DNA of 64,000 bases from Limnohabitans sp. (GCA_030158125.1 JAOATL010000024.1:336709-400708); one strand, 5' to 3'. Positions 26,963 through 35,109 are shown, numbered from the stretch's first letter. Numbers and translations: made by a program. Notes: a model not told the origin generated them from the sequence alone.

Positions 26963-27567
26963 AAAAAATTCTAACTACCCCCATCAAAAATGAAGACTTG
27001 GAGTCACTGAACATCGGAGATGTGGTGTACCTGACAGGCACCTTGGTGACTTGCAGAGATGTGGCACATCGCCGCCTGATCGAGTTGGGCCGTGAATTAC
27101 CTGTGAACCTAGAAGGCGGCGCAATCTTTCATGCAGGTCCCATCGTGCGACAGAAAGACAATGGGGAATACGAAATGGTTTCGATTGGCCCGACAACCAG
27201 CATGCGGATGGAAAAATTCGAAAAAGAGTTCATTGAGCGAACGGGTGTGAAGCTAATCGTGGGCAAAGGTGGTATGGGGCCTGAGACACAGCAAGGCTGC
27301 CTGGAAAATAAAGCGGTTCACGCCATTTTCCCAGGAGGTTGTGCCGTGTTGGCCGCCACACAGGTGGAAAAAATCGAAGCCGCTGAGTGGACGGACTTGG
27401 GCATGCCCGAGACCCTGTGGGTCAATCGCGTCAAGGAGTTTGGCCCATTGATCATTTCGATCGATACCAAGGGAAAAAATTTGATTGAGGAAAATAAAGC
27501 GGTCTTCAACGAAAAGAAAAAGCCCATCTTGGAGCGCATCAACGCCCAGGTCCGCTTTATCAAATAA
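26959..27567 (+). CDS. ttdB: L(+)-tartrate dehydratase beta subunit
   Basis: 202 residues from GTG 26959, which overlaps the ttdA stop (GTGA); TtdB is about 201. The N-terminus [14 protein letters not shown] and blocks [46 protein letters not shown] and [16 protein letters not shown] match E. coli TtdB almost word for word. It supplies part of the active site of the tartrate dehydratase complex. A perfect 13-bp terminator hairpin follows 11 bases after the stop and closes the operon. Confidence 0.92.
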   Translation: MKKILTTPIKNEDLESLNIGDVVYLTGTLVTCRDVAHRRLIELGRELPVNLEGGAIFHAGPIVRQKDNGEYEMVSIGPTTSMRMEKFEKEFIERTGVKLIVGKGGMGPETQQGCLENKAVHAIFPGGCAVLAATQVEKIEAAEWTDLGMPETLWVNRVKEFGPLIISIDTKGKNLIEENKAVFNEKKKPILERINAQVRFIK

Positions 27568-27577
27568 TGAAGTGATG

Positions 27578-27611
27578 TGCATCAGCCACCTGCGGGTGGC
27601 TGATGCATTTT
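27578..27611 (+). terminator. Rho-independent terminator of the tartrate operon
   Basis: Stem TGCATCAGCCACC (27578-27590) pairs perfectly with 27595-27607 around a TGCG loop and is followed by TTTT. Longer apparent starts of the next gene fall inside this hairpin, which supports the later start at 27636. Confidence 0.92.
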
Positions 27612-27635
27612 GAACGCACAGACTCACTGAAGACC

Positions 27636-28064
27636 ATGCGCAAGAACATCATTTTGGCTTTCGACGGATCGGTTGCGGGTTTGAGTGTTTTGCTGAACAC
27701 GGAAAAGTTGACAGCATGGCGAGATGAACATTTGTTGTTAACAGCCATCATTCCACGACCGGTTCAATCTTGTGTGTACGAGCCTGATTTCTTCAATCCG
27801 TCCATTTCAGTAGATGAGTTTGAAGACATTCAAAATCGGCTCGATGAGGCGCGCGGCAATTTGTTGGCGCATGGTTATAAAGTCAGTGTGAAATTAGGCT
27901 ATCTGGATTCACGAACGGCCGTCTCTCAATTTCTGCGGGATTTGGATCCAGATTTGGTTGTGACAACACTGGGCACCCGAAAATGGCGACATTCCCGTTG
28001 GCGCAAACAGTCGATCGCCTCGTATGTCATCGAATCATCGCCATGCGAGACTTTGATTTTGTAG
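27636..28064 (+). CDS. UspA-like universal stress domain protein
   Basis: 142 residues from ATG 27636. It starts MRKNIILAFDGSVAGLSVL, the first strand and loop of a Usp fold, and ends VTTLGTRKWRHSRW..SYVIESSPCETLIL, where other Usp proteins have G(S)R(G)..S.V..IL.....PVLV. The ATP-binding GxxGxxxx(S/T) loop is degenerate (LGTRKWRHSRWRKQS), so nucleotide binding is doubtful. Role unknown; it stands alone after the tartrate terminator. Confidence 0.7.
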   Translation: MRKNIILAFDGSVAGLSVLLNTEKLTAWRDEHLLLTAIIPRPVQSCVYEPDFFNPSISVDEFEDIQNRLDEARGNLLAHGYKVSVKLGYLDSRTAVSQFLRDLDPDLVVTTLGTRKWRHSRWRKQSIASYVIESSPCETLIL

Positions 28065-28268
28065 AAATTATTTATAAATTCCAGAAAAAATTCAGCTCCA
28101 TTTTCAAGGAGGAATGAGATTTCCCTCGTGATTTTTCACAAGCCACTATTCTTGAACTCAAGCCAATGACGGCTTTGGGTCGAAAGGGCGCAGTGGCGCA
28201 ACCTATCAGGTTCGAATTCCGGATCATTCAAAAACAGCGGTTCTGAAAACTCTTTTAACAAGAAGATG
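28065..28268. other. Intergenic stretch before repeat B
   Basis: Together with repeat B this makes a 355-base gap. It is AT-rich and holds CAAGGAGGAATGAG at 28109 with no open frame behind it. A short GGTTCGAATTCCGG near 28209 looks like a T-arm but has no tRNA around it. No gene seen. Confidence 0.4.
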
Positions 28269-28400
28269 TCTCAACATTTAGAATGCTGACTTAGACCCCA
28301 AGTGCTTAATCGGCTGGTCCTTGGGGGATTTAGGCGGTTTGCGATCTGGTATCTTCTAGCCCGCCAAGACTATGTCGAACTGATTCCAAGTTGCGCGAAC
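28269..28400 (+). repeat. Intergenic repeat, copy B (about 132 bp)
   Basis: Aligns end to end with 23340-23471. The core GGCGG (28333-28337) and CCGCC (28361-28365) can pair as a short stem around a 23-base loop. It lies between two convergent genes (usp and the membrane protein gene). A short third copy of the core is at 30441-30477. Confidence 0.8.
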
Positions 28401-28419
28401 GGTTTGGTTGCGCGTTTTC

Positions 28420-28908
28420 TCAGATTGCCATACTTTGTACCGCTGACAAGTAGTCTGCACCTCTGGCCTCAGCAAAAATGTCCAACGCTAGAGTGATCGC
28501 AGTCTGCAATACGAGCCCGACGCCAATGCCCGCTGCCATGTCGTGGTGCTGCAAAAAGGCAATCATCCCGACACCGATGATCAGAAGCAGTACTTCGATC
28601 CCTTTGTAGATTGAAAAGTTTTTCATGACGGTCTGCATGCGGGTGGTTTCCTCGGCTTTTAGTACCGAAGGGTTCAACTGCAGCTGTGCGCTCAAGGTTG
28701 ACACCTGCGAGTCGGTGCGGAGGTATACGGTGCCACCCACCACTATCTGCATCAAACCAATGACCACCAGCGGATAGACCATAGACTTCAGGCGGTGCCC
28801 ATTCACCCATAGCCAGACGCTGATACCTAAGGCCAGAAGGCCAACCGCAATAAAAATCACGCTCTCTTGCTTCTCTGCGACGAAGTAGCTGTTCATGTTG
28901 TTAATCAT
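28420..28908 (-). CDS. Small integral membrane protein of unknown function
   Basis: 162 residues with about four membrane segments: near residues 15-35 (VIFIAVGLLALGISVWLWV), 42-62 (MVYPLVVIGLMQIVVGGTVY), 103-120 (GIEVLLLIIGVGMIAFL) and 124-146. A soluble loop of about 40 residues separates the second and third. I do not recognise the family. It is 10 bases downstream of the SDR gene with its own AAGGA site, so the two are one operon, probably under the divergent MerR regulator. Confidence 0.75.
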   Translation of the reverse strand: MINNMNSYFVAEKQESVIFIAVGLLALGISVWLWVNGHRLKSMVYPLVVIGLMQIVVGGTVYLRTDSQVSTLSAQLQLNPSVLKAEETTRMQTVMKNFSIYKGIEVLLLIIGVGMIAFLQHHDMAAGIGVGLVLQTAITLALDIFAEARGADYLSAVQSMAI

Positions 28909-28918
28909 GGTGTTGTCC

Positions 28919-29716
28919 TTATGAGATAGGTCTGGTCAAAATTTTCACCACTTTAGTGGCCAGATTGCGCGGTGTGAAGCGCATGCTTTGGGCCATCGCC
29001 CAATTGACGAAGCCAGGGATGTAGACGCGCTGTCCGCGTTGCATTGCGCGGTAACCCAATGCAGCAACTTCCTCGGACGTGGGAAGTTTCTTGCCTTTAA
29101 TCAGGGCTGAGTTTCCAAGATCAGCCTTGTCCTGAAAGCCCGAGGCTGTCGGGCCGGGGCACAGCGCAGTGACGGTGACGCCAGTGTCTTCCAGCTCGGA
29201 TGCAATAGCTTCCGAAAAGCTAAGAACGAAAGATTTGGTGGCGTAGTACACCGCCATGTAGGGGCCTGGCTGAAAGGCCGCTGTGGAGGCCGTGTTGAGA
29301 ATTTTGCCGCGCGTCGCCAAGAGATCGGGCAGAAACAGTTTAGTCAGTACAACGACTGTGTTCATGTTGAGCTGCATCATGGCCAGCTCAGACGTCAGTG
29401 CAGAGTCTTTGAACTCGCCAAAGGCCCCGTACCCAGCGTTGTTCGCCAGCACGTTCAGCACGATACCCCGCGCTTTGATATCGGCGTGCAGCTGTGCGGC
29501 ACCATCATTGGTTTGCAAGTCCGCGCCAATGACAGTGACGGCAACCTTAAACTTACGTTGCAGCTCATCGGCCAAGGCCTGCATTTTGGCCACGCCCCGA
29601 GCTGCCAGCACGATCTGATAGCCATCTTGCGCAAATTGGTGGGCTAGCGCCATGCCGATACCTGATGAAGCGCCAGTGATGAGCGCGGTTTTGTTGGTTG
29701 TTGATAGTGTGGTCAA
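28919..29716 (-). CDS. Short-chain dehydrogenase/reductase
   Basis: 265 residues if translation starts at TTG 29716; the frame stays open to 29830 but that part runs through an inverted repeat and has no family likeness. Cofactor motif TALITGASSGIGMALAHQ (TGxxxGxG), NNAGYG, and the catalytic Tyr/Lys in YYATKSF fit a classical SDR of the DltE/YqjQ type. Substrate unknown; reduction of an aldehyde or ketone is likely. The divergent MerR gene and the downstream membrane protein suggest an inducible stress or detoxification set. Confidence 0.85.
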   Translation of the reverse strand: MTTLSTTNKTALITGASSGIGMALAHQFAQDGYQIVLAARGVAKMQALADELQRKFKVAVTVIGADLQTNDGAAQLHADIKARGIVLNVLANNAGYGAFGEFKDSALTSELAMMQLNMNTVVVLTKLFLPDLLATRGKILNTASTAAFQPGPYMAVYYATKSFVLSFSEAIASELEDTGVTVTALCPGPTASGFQDKADLGNSALIKGKKLPTSEEVAALGYRAMQRGQRVYIPGFVNWAMAQSMRFTPRNLATKVVKILTRPIS

Positions 29717-29769
29717 GATTAATTTCCATGGTCGTTTTGTCGATTCAGAAATTAAAAACCCGGTAGAAA

Positions 29770-29831
29770 GGTGCCAGGTCAAGACATTTCTTTGCCTTGA
29801 TTTGGCGCACACAAACACTTGACCTGGCACC
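29770..29831. repeat. REP-like perfect 14-bp inverted repeat
   Basis: GGTGCCAGGTCAAG (29770-29783) and its exact reverse complement CTTGACCTGGCACC (29818-29831) enclose 34 bases. The layout is that of a REP/REPIN element of the sort moved by RAYT (IS200-like) transposases. It lies in the divergent promoter region between the SDR and MerR genes, so it could also be an operator or mRNA hairpin. Confidence 0.75.
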
Positions 29832-29963
29832 CAAGCGCCAGGTTTAACATGTGTTGACGGCTATGTAGTCGTCTAGGCCGCCTCGAACTTAATCTGGCTT
29901 AACGGCCCTGACGCAGGCTTCAGGAATGCGCGCCTGCTCTCAATCACCGGAAACAAACAAAAG

Positions 29964-30419
29964 ATGAAAAGCGTAATGCCCGTAAAGGCTTTCAAGACTT
30001 TGCAGACGACCAGCGCCTTGTGCAAGGCGGCCAACGTGACCCGTGGTCAATTGCGCTTGTATGAAGAAGAAGGGCTGATTGCACCCCAGAGCAGAACGGA
30101 AGCTGGCTATCGCCAATATGGCAGCGAAACGCTGGACCGGCTCAGGGCCATACTGCATCTGAAGGAACTCGGCCTCACGCTGGCAGAAATCGCACTCCTT
30201 CTGTTTGATCGCGATCAAGGTGTCCTCGATGAACAAGCGTTACAGCTACTGGCGGGAGAAGTGTTGTCGAAAATTGATGAACGCATTGCTGGTTTGCAAG
30301 TTATTCGAGGCTATATAGCGCCGGTTGCCATGGGTGACATGAGCGTGTTGCAGGACGATGACTGCAACTTCGTCGTTGAATTTATGACTGCTTTTTCCGC
30401 TGAGAAATCCAGGTGCTAG
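29964..30419 (+). CDS. MerR-family transcriptional regulator
   Basis: 151 residues. The N-terminal winged helix (ALCKAANVTRGQLRLYEEEG, LIAPQSRTEAGYRQYGSETL) is typical MerR; a coiled-coil helix follows (about residues 75-110). The C-terminus has a CN motif (DDDCNFV) and a final RC, but no clear CxxC metal loop, so metal sensing is not shown. It is divergent from the SDR/membrane-protein operon and probably controls it. A second in-frame ATG at 29976 is possible. Confidence 0.9.
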   Translation: MKSVMPVKAFKTLQTTSALCKAANVTRGQLRLYEEEGLIAPQSRTEAGYRQYGSETLDRLRAILHLKELGLTLAEIALLLFDRDQGVLDEQALQLLAGEVLSKIDERIAGLQVIRGYIAPVAMGDMSVLQDDDCNFVVEFMTAFSAEKSRC

Positions 30420-30440
30420 ATTTGAATGCCCATCAAAAAC

Positions 30441-30477
30441 TTAGGCGGTTTATGATGAGCTAGGTTCTGCCCCGCCA
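30441..30477 (+). repeat. Intergenic repeat, short copy C
   Basis: TTAGGCGGTTT..GTTCTGCCCCGCCA repeats the hairpin core of copies A and B. GGCGG (30444-30448) and CCGCC (30472-30476) are both intact, with a 23-base loop. The flanks seen in A and B are missing here. It lies 22 bases after the merR stop. Confidence 0.65.
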
Positions 30478-30609
30478 GTGCGATCAGTCTGATCGACTGA
30501 TCAAGGTCGCTAGAAATGCGCTTAGTTCAACACCTATAGCTGCAGAAACGCTGGCAAACCAACAGTTCAAGCGTTGTTTTGGATTGAAGGGTTTCGAAAG
30601 GAAAACGAA

Positions 30610-31323
30610 ATGAATCGGTTTTTTGCGTGTGTGGTTTTATTCATTGCAACGGGCCTGCATGCTGAACCTATTTATTTTGATAAACACTACCCAGCAGCAG
30701 ACAAAGCCTCGCCAGCCATCATTTTGTTGCACACCAGCGGAGGCTACAAAAGTGTCAGCAACAAGGTCAAGCCATATGTCGATGCAGGCTATGTGGTTTA
30801 TACGCCAGACTTTTTCAAGCGATATGGCATTACGACTGCAACTCGATTTCAAACATGGACTCGCTATCGTAACAATATAGAACGAGAGTTAAGCGAAATT
30901 GTTCAATTGATGAAAGCAGACGGACGGGTTGATGCAGCCAATATTTTTGCAGTTGGCTTTTCAAACGGTGGTTATTGGGCTTCTTATTTGTCGGCAACGG
31001 GGGCTGTGAATGCTGGAATTTCTCATTATGGCGTTTGGGATTTTCCGGGTAATGTCGATGGCTATCCGGTTAAGTATTTTCACGGTGCAAGCCATCCAGT
31101 CCTAGCCTTGATCGGAAAAGATGATCAAACCCAAAGATACGAACGAGTCTTGCCACAAGTACAAAAGGCTGAAAATTTAAGTCCTCGTGTGGTCCGAAAA
31201 GTCTACGAAGCCTCACATTCTTGGGATTGTTCAGTGTGCAATCAAGAGTACATCTACAACGAAATGGTGACGAAGGACGCCCTCAAAAGCACGCTTGATT
31301 TCATGAAAGAAAATACAAAATAG
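30610..31323 (+). CDS. Exported dienelactone-hydrolase-like alpha/beta hydrolase
   Basis: 237 residues from ATG 30610, with AAAGGA 8 bases upstream. A signal peptide (RFFACVVLFIATGLHA/EP) sends it to the periplasm. The fold shows LLHTSGGYKS (oxyanion side), the nucleophile elbow VGFSNGGYW with Ser, LIGKDDQTQ (Asp) and EASHSWDC (His), the triad order of the DLH family. The family's usual nucleophile is Cys; here it is Ser. The gene is AT-rich compared with its neighbours, hinting at transfer. Substrate unknown. Confidence 0.8.
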   Translation: MNRFFACVVLFIATGLHAEPIYFDKHYPAADKASPAIILLHTSGGYKSVSNKVKPYVDAGYVVYTPDFFKRYGITTATRFQTWTRYRNNIERELSEIVQLMKADGRVDAANIFAVGFSNGGYWASYLSATGAVNAGISHYGVWDFPGNVDGYPVKYFHGASHPVLALIGKDDQTQRYERVLPQVQKAENLSPRVVRKVYEASHSWDCSVCNQEYIYNEMVTKDALKSTLDFMKENTK

Positions 31324-31441
31324 GCGTTCAGAAATCTTCCGCCTGTCCACAGTTGAGCAGTCAGCCCTCTCTTTCAAAAAGTTCCACCTTGGCCAAATAA
31401 AGCATCCCTGTTTGCAAAAAAGAGCAACGCTGTTTATCCCC

Positions 31442-31465
31442 CTAGCGCGGCGATATCGGCGCTAG
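31442..31465. promoter_or_regulatory. Palindrome upstream of the copper operon promoter
   Basis: CTAGCGC (31442-31448) and GCGCTAG (31459-31465) form a 7-bp inverted repeat around a 10-base centre. It ends 33 bases before the -35 box of the DUF2946 gene, so it could be an activator site; no known copper-regulator box is matched. Confidence 0.35.
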
Positions 31466-31498
31466 ATTGATGGCCTGAGCTTGCTGTTTTCTGGCGAT

Positions 31499-31527
31499 TT
31501 GGAAAAGGCTTTATTTTTTGCCATAAT
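31499..31527 (+). promoter_or_regulatory. Sigma-70-type promoter of the copper operon
   Basis: -35 box TTGGAA (31499-31504), a 17-base spacer and -10 box CATAAT (31522-31527). Transcription would start at about 31534-31535, which is the first base of the ATG at 31535, so the mRNA may be leaderless. Confidence 0.65.
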
Positions 31528-31534
31528 CGCCAAC

Positions 31535-31894
31535 ATGCAAAATCTGCGCACATCCAAACTCATCGCCAAACTGGTGTTGGTGTGGTTTGCCTTGTTCTTG
31601 GGTTCTGCAATCGCCTCCACCATCATCAAGCCAGACGGCATGCAAATGATTTGTGCGTCTGGCGGTTTGATGAAAATGGTCGACGCCAGTGGTGAAGATG
31701 ACGGACTCAAAGCCTTCGCCAACATGGACTGCCCACTGTGTGCTTCTGTGTGTGCGCCGCCTCCGCCCTTGACGGCATATTTCGAAAAACTTTCAGCTTT
31801 GGCGCATGCCCTGCACCCAATTGCAGCGGCACACATTGCGTCGGCCACAGCACCGCCCTTGCCTTCCCGCGGGCCACCCCACTCCCACCTGTAA
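31535..31894 (+). CDS. DUF2946-type copper-associated small protein
   Basis: 119 residues from ATG 31535. One N-terminal membrane or signal segment (LIAKLVLVWFALFLGSAIAS) is followed by MQMICASGGLMK and MDCPLCASVCAPPPP, the Met/Cys pattern of DUF2946 proteins found next to copper TonB receptors and PCu(A)C chaperones. The residues are likely to bind copper in the periplasm. It heads the operon with the TonB receptor (125 bases later) and PCu(A)C gene. Confidence 0.8.
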   Translation: MQNLRTSKLIAKLVLVWFALFLGSAIASTIIKPDGMQMICASGGLMKMVDASGEDDGLKAFANMDCPLCASVCAPPPPLTAYFEKLSALAHALHPIAAAHIASATAPPLPSRGPPHSHL

Positions 31895-32018
31895 CGCACC
31901 AGGCTTCTCAAGCCCTGGTTTGAACCTTTGCCTGCATGTGCGCAGGCTAAGGCATTCGTGTTCATTCGGCTGCAGCTGTGGCCCTGGTCGCATAACGCAG
32001 TCACTCGCAAAGTTTTCC

Positions 32019-34004
32019 ATGCAAAAAAATCACCTTCAACCCGTGGCCTTCCTGGCCCTCTTGGCGTGCGCATCTGTTCAAGCACAACAACTCGCCACGA
32101 CCAATGTCTTGGTCACCGCAAGTCCCATCATTGAAGCCAATCAAGTCGATGGCTTTTCCAGTTTTTCAACCCGCGTGTCAGACGCGCAAATCAAAGACCT
32201 TGGTGCTTTGGATCTGGCTGCAGCGCTGCGCATGGCACCGGGTGTGCAAATTTCTCGCTACAACGAGGTGGGCTCTTACAGCGGCGATCAAGGTGGAAAT
32301 GTCTACATTCGAGGTTTGGGTGCCAGTCGCCCTGGCAGTGAAATCAAAACCTATGTCGATGGTGTGCCCGTCTATATGGGCGTTTGGAATCATCCCATGA
32401 TGGACCTCTTGCCTTTGAATGGTGTGAAGCAGGTTGACATTCACAAGGGTCCGCAAAATCAAATCAGTGGCAATCATTTTGCGTCAATCAATTTGCAAGC
32501 CAAGCGTGCGACAAAAGAAGGTGTAGAGGCTGAGGTCAATGCATCGGTGGGCTCGTTTTCTACCAAAACATTGCAGGCGCACATGATGGGGCGTCAAGGC
32601 GGTTTGGATTATTCATTGGCTGCAGGCCAGGTAGAGTCGCAGGGGGCACGTGCAAACGCCGATGGCAAGTTGACCAATGCCATGGGCCACATCGCCTTCA
32701 AAATCGACCCTGCATGGACCCTTGGTGCTGGGTTTTTGTCTGTGAACAACCAAGTGGGCGACCCGGGTGACAATCGATTCGCCAGCGTCAATGCGCCTGT
32801 TGGCCCCTACAGTTTTTCCAATGGTGTGGCGCGCAATGATTCCGAAACCAATTTGTTGTCGGTGTTCATTGCACATCAGCATGTGGGTTCAAAGGGCGAG
32901 TTCAAAGTTTACGAAAACAAGGGGCACAACAATTTAACCCAAGACCCTCTCTGGGGCAGCTTTGACAGCCAGTTCAAGATGTCTGGCTTCCGCTGGAAAG
33001 AAGAGTTATCACTTTGGCAGAACGCCAAGTTGGCCGGCGGTGTTGATCAAGAAAGTGTGTCTGGTTTTGTGTCGGGTCCGCACGTGGGCGCGCCTGTTGG
33101 AACACCTTTTGCATTTGGCACGCAGGGCACGGCAGTGGTGCCCACATTTCGGGTGTCTTCTGTGTTTGCTGGGTTGAGTCAACAATTCCAAGTTTCGGAT
33201 GCCTGGGTGTTACAACCTTCGGTGGGCGTGCGTTCTTACAGTAGCAATGTCTATGGCGGCAAAACAGCGCCCAATGCTGGGCTGTCATTGATCTCTGACA
33301 GGACAAGTTTTTACGCAAATTACAACGAGGGACTTCTCTACCCCGGTGCCGAAACCTACACCCTCACGCGCGCCATTCCCATGGCTTTCGCGGCCAACAA
33401 TGGCTGGAACCGTTTGTCACCCAGCCAAAACAAGCACAGCGAAGTGGGTGTGAAATGGGATGTCAGTGCAAACACGCACATGGACATCAGTGTGTTCAAA
33501 GATGAAATCAGTCAACGCTACGTTTGGACTGGTTTTTACATGGGTGCCATTGCCAATCCGGCGTCTGGCACATGGTCGAACGACTTTCCGGCATATCGCG
33601 TGAGTGGCTCAGAGTTGTCTGTTCAGCATCAACTCAATCAGCAATGGGCTGTGTTTGGCAGTGTGACGCAGTTGGCGTCCAATTTGGAGAAGTTACCCTA
33701 CGCGCCCCAAACAGCCGTTTCGGTGGGCGTTAACGGCAAGCTAGGCCAATACCGCGTGGCCTTGGATGCACAGCACCAGTCGCGCATGTATTCATTGACG
33801 CAAGACCGTGGCACCTTCAGTCCCAATGAGGTGGCATCTTTTACGGTTGCCAATGCCCGTATTTCCCACCCAGTGGCCATGCTGGGCCAAAAGGGGGAGG
33901 TGTATGCTGTGGTCAACAATGTGTTGGATGCTTCATACCAATACAACGCGGGGTACCCCATGCCTGGGCGCAATGTCCGCGTCGGTGTCACGGCCAGTTT
34001 TTAA
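32019..34004 (+). CDS. TonB-dependent outer-membrane receptor, probably for copper
   Basis: 661 residues from ATG 32019. Signal peptide ends at VQAQQ. The plug domain (about residues 40-150) has LAAALRMAPGVQI, GGNVYIRGLGASRPGSEIK and VDGVPVY; the beta-barrel ends in F (GVTASF), as outer-membrane proteins do. The substrate call rests on the neighbours: a DUF2946 protein upstream and PCu(A)C downstream, which is the layout of copper-uptake loci. An iron-siderophore role is the alternative; no siderophore genes are near. Confidence 0.88.
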   Translation: MQKNHLQPVAFLALLACASVQAQQLATTNVLVTASPIIEANQVDGFSSFSTRVSDAQIKDLGALDLAAALRMAPGVQISRYNEVGSYSGDQGGNVYIRGLGASRPGSEIKTYVDGVPVYMGVWNHPMMDLLPLNGVKQVDIHKGPQNQISGNHFASINLQAKRATKEGVEAEVNASVGSFSTKTLQAHMMGRQGGLDYSLAAGQVESQGARANADGKLTNAMGHIAFKIDPAWTLGAGFLSVNNQVGDPGDNRFASVNAPVGPYSFSNGVARNDSETNLLSVFIAHQHVGSKGEFKVYENKGHNNLTQDPLWGSFDSQFKMSGFRWKEELSLWQNAKLAGGVDQESVSGFVSGPHVGAPVGTPFAFGTQGTAVVPTFRVSSVFAGLSQQFQVSDAWVLQPSVGVRSYSSNVYGGKTAPNAGLSLISDRTSFYANYNEGLLYPGAETYTLTRAIPMAFAANNGWNRLSPSQNKHSEVGVKWDVSANTHMDISVFKDEISQRYVWTGFYMGAIANPASGTWSNDFPAYRVSGSELSVQHQLNQQWAVFGSVTQLASNLEKLPYAPQTAVSVGVNGKLGQYRVALDAQHQSRMYSLTQDRGTFSPNEVASFTVANARISHPVAMLGQKGEVYAVVNNVLDASYQYNAGYPMPGRNVRVGVTASF

Positions 34005-34057
34005 GGCCATGCGCTGCGCATCTTTCTAATTTAATTTTTTTGACCTACGGAGAAAAC

Positions 34058-34510
34058 ATGAAACTGAAACAACTCATCGCTTTATCAGCCCTTGTGGGCG
34101 GTGCTGCCTTTGCACAAAATGTCATAGTGGCCGATGGCTGGGTGCGTGCCACAGTGCAAGGCCAAAAGGCCACGGGTGCCTTCATGAAAATCACAGCCAA
34201 AGACGCGGCCAAGTTGGTGGCGGGTAGCAGCCCAGCGGCGGGTGTGGTCGAAATTCATGAAATGAAAATGGAAAAAGACGTCATGAAAATGGCGGCATTG
34301 CCCAACGGTCTTGACTTGCCATCGGGTAAAACGGTGGAGCTCAAGCCGGGTGGTTATCACGTGATGTTGATGGACCTCAAAGCCCCATTGGCTGCCAACA
34401 GCACAGTGCCTGTGACCTTTACTTTTCAAGATGCCAAGGGAAATAAAACAACACAGGAGTTGAAGTTGCCCGTGAAATCAATGGCCATGCCCACTGAACA
34501 CAAGCACTGA
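34058..34510 (+). CDS. PCu(A)C periplasmic copper chaperone
   Basis: 150 residues with a signal peptide cut at AFAQN. Family blocks: VADGWVRATVQGQKATGAFM, HEMKMEKDVMKM and GGYHVMLMDLK, giving the His/Met copper site (H-M...M...HxM). The C-terminal HKH could add binding. PCu(A)C proteins deliver Cu(I) to the CuA or CuB site of cytochrome oxidase. It follows the TonB receptor by 53 bases on the same strand. Confidence 0.92.
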   Translation: MKLKQLIALSALVGGAAFAQNVIVADGWVRATVQGQKATGAFMKITAKDAAKLVAGSSPAAGVVEIHEMKMEKDVMKMAALPNGLDLPSGKTVELKPGGYHVMLMDLKAPLAANSTVPVTFTFQDAKGNKTTQELKLPVKSMAMPTEHKH

Positions 34511-34591
34511 TTTTTTGACTGTGTGGTTCAGAAGTTAGCCAAGAAAACCCCTTCAGACCCTGACTTCTGAAACTCAGTCAAAATCTCGTGC

Positions 34592-34984
34592 ATGCCCCAA
34601 TACAAACTCCAAGTTGAAGTCGTTCCCCAGTACCTGCCAGAACAGTCAGATGCTGCATCAGACCTCTACACCTTTGCCTACACCATCACCATTCGAAACA
34701 CGGGCACCATTGCCGCTCAAGTGATCTCAAGGTCTTGGAGCGTCAACGATGCCAATGGATTGCATGAAAAAGTCAAAGGCTTGGGTGTGGTCGGTTACCA
34801 GCCTTTGTTGCAGCCGGGTGAGAAATTTCAGTACACCAGCGGCACGCGTCTGCGCACGCCCACTGGCACCATGCACGGCAGTTATTTTTGTGTGGCCGAA
34901 GATGGTGAGAAATTTGATGTGGACATTCCCATGTTTGTCCTCGATGCACTCAGCACTGAATCGGGTAAACGCAATTTGCATTGA
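34592..34984 (+). CDS. apaG: ApaG family protein
   Basis: 130 residues, the usual ApaG length, with YTFAYTITIRNTGTIAAQVI, the linker GVVGYQPLLQPGEKFQYTSG, and RTPTGTMHGSYFCVAEDGE, the core of the beta-sandwich. ApaG proteins were linked to Co2+/Mg2+ handling and sit near apaH in other genomes; the molecular role is not settled. An imperfect stem (TTCAGAAGT at 34528 with ACTTCTGAA at 34562) lies upstream. Confidence 0.93.
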   Translation: MPQYKLQVEVVPQYLPEQSDAASDLYTFAYTITIRNTGTIAAQVISRSWSVNDANGLHEKVKGLGVVGYQPLLQPGEKFQYTSGTRLRTPTGTMHGSYFCVAEDGEKFDVDIPMFVLDALSTESGKRNLH

Positions 34985-35109
34985 GCGTTGGACGTTTGCC
35001 GACCCTGCCTCGTTCCATGCAACAAGGCTTTGTGGTCATCAAATTTCTTGAGTTAGCGCAAGCTTTGGCAAGACCAAGAGATGGCTCGATTTTTTCTCAA
35101 GTAGAATCA

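Noticed and set aside
28180..28235. T-arm-like GGTTCGAATTCC, possible tRNA remnant or attachment site
   Set aside because: No acceptor or anticodon arm pairs around it and it does not repeat the tRNA-Ser 3' end.
28302..28496. Small open frame covering repeat B as a coding gene
   Set aside because: The matching frame in copy A has no sensible start, copy C has a stop in it, and substitutions fall in all codon positions.
31895..32018. Possible riboswitch upstream of the TonB receptor
   Set aside because: Only a short ACCAGG/CCTGGT hairpin is present; no B12-box or other conserved riboswitch core.
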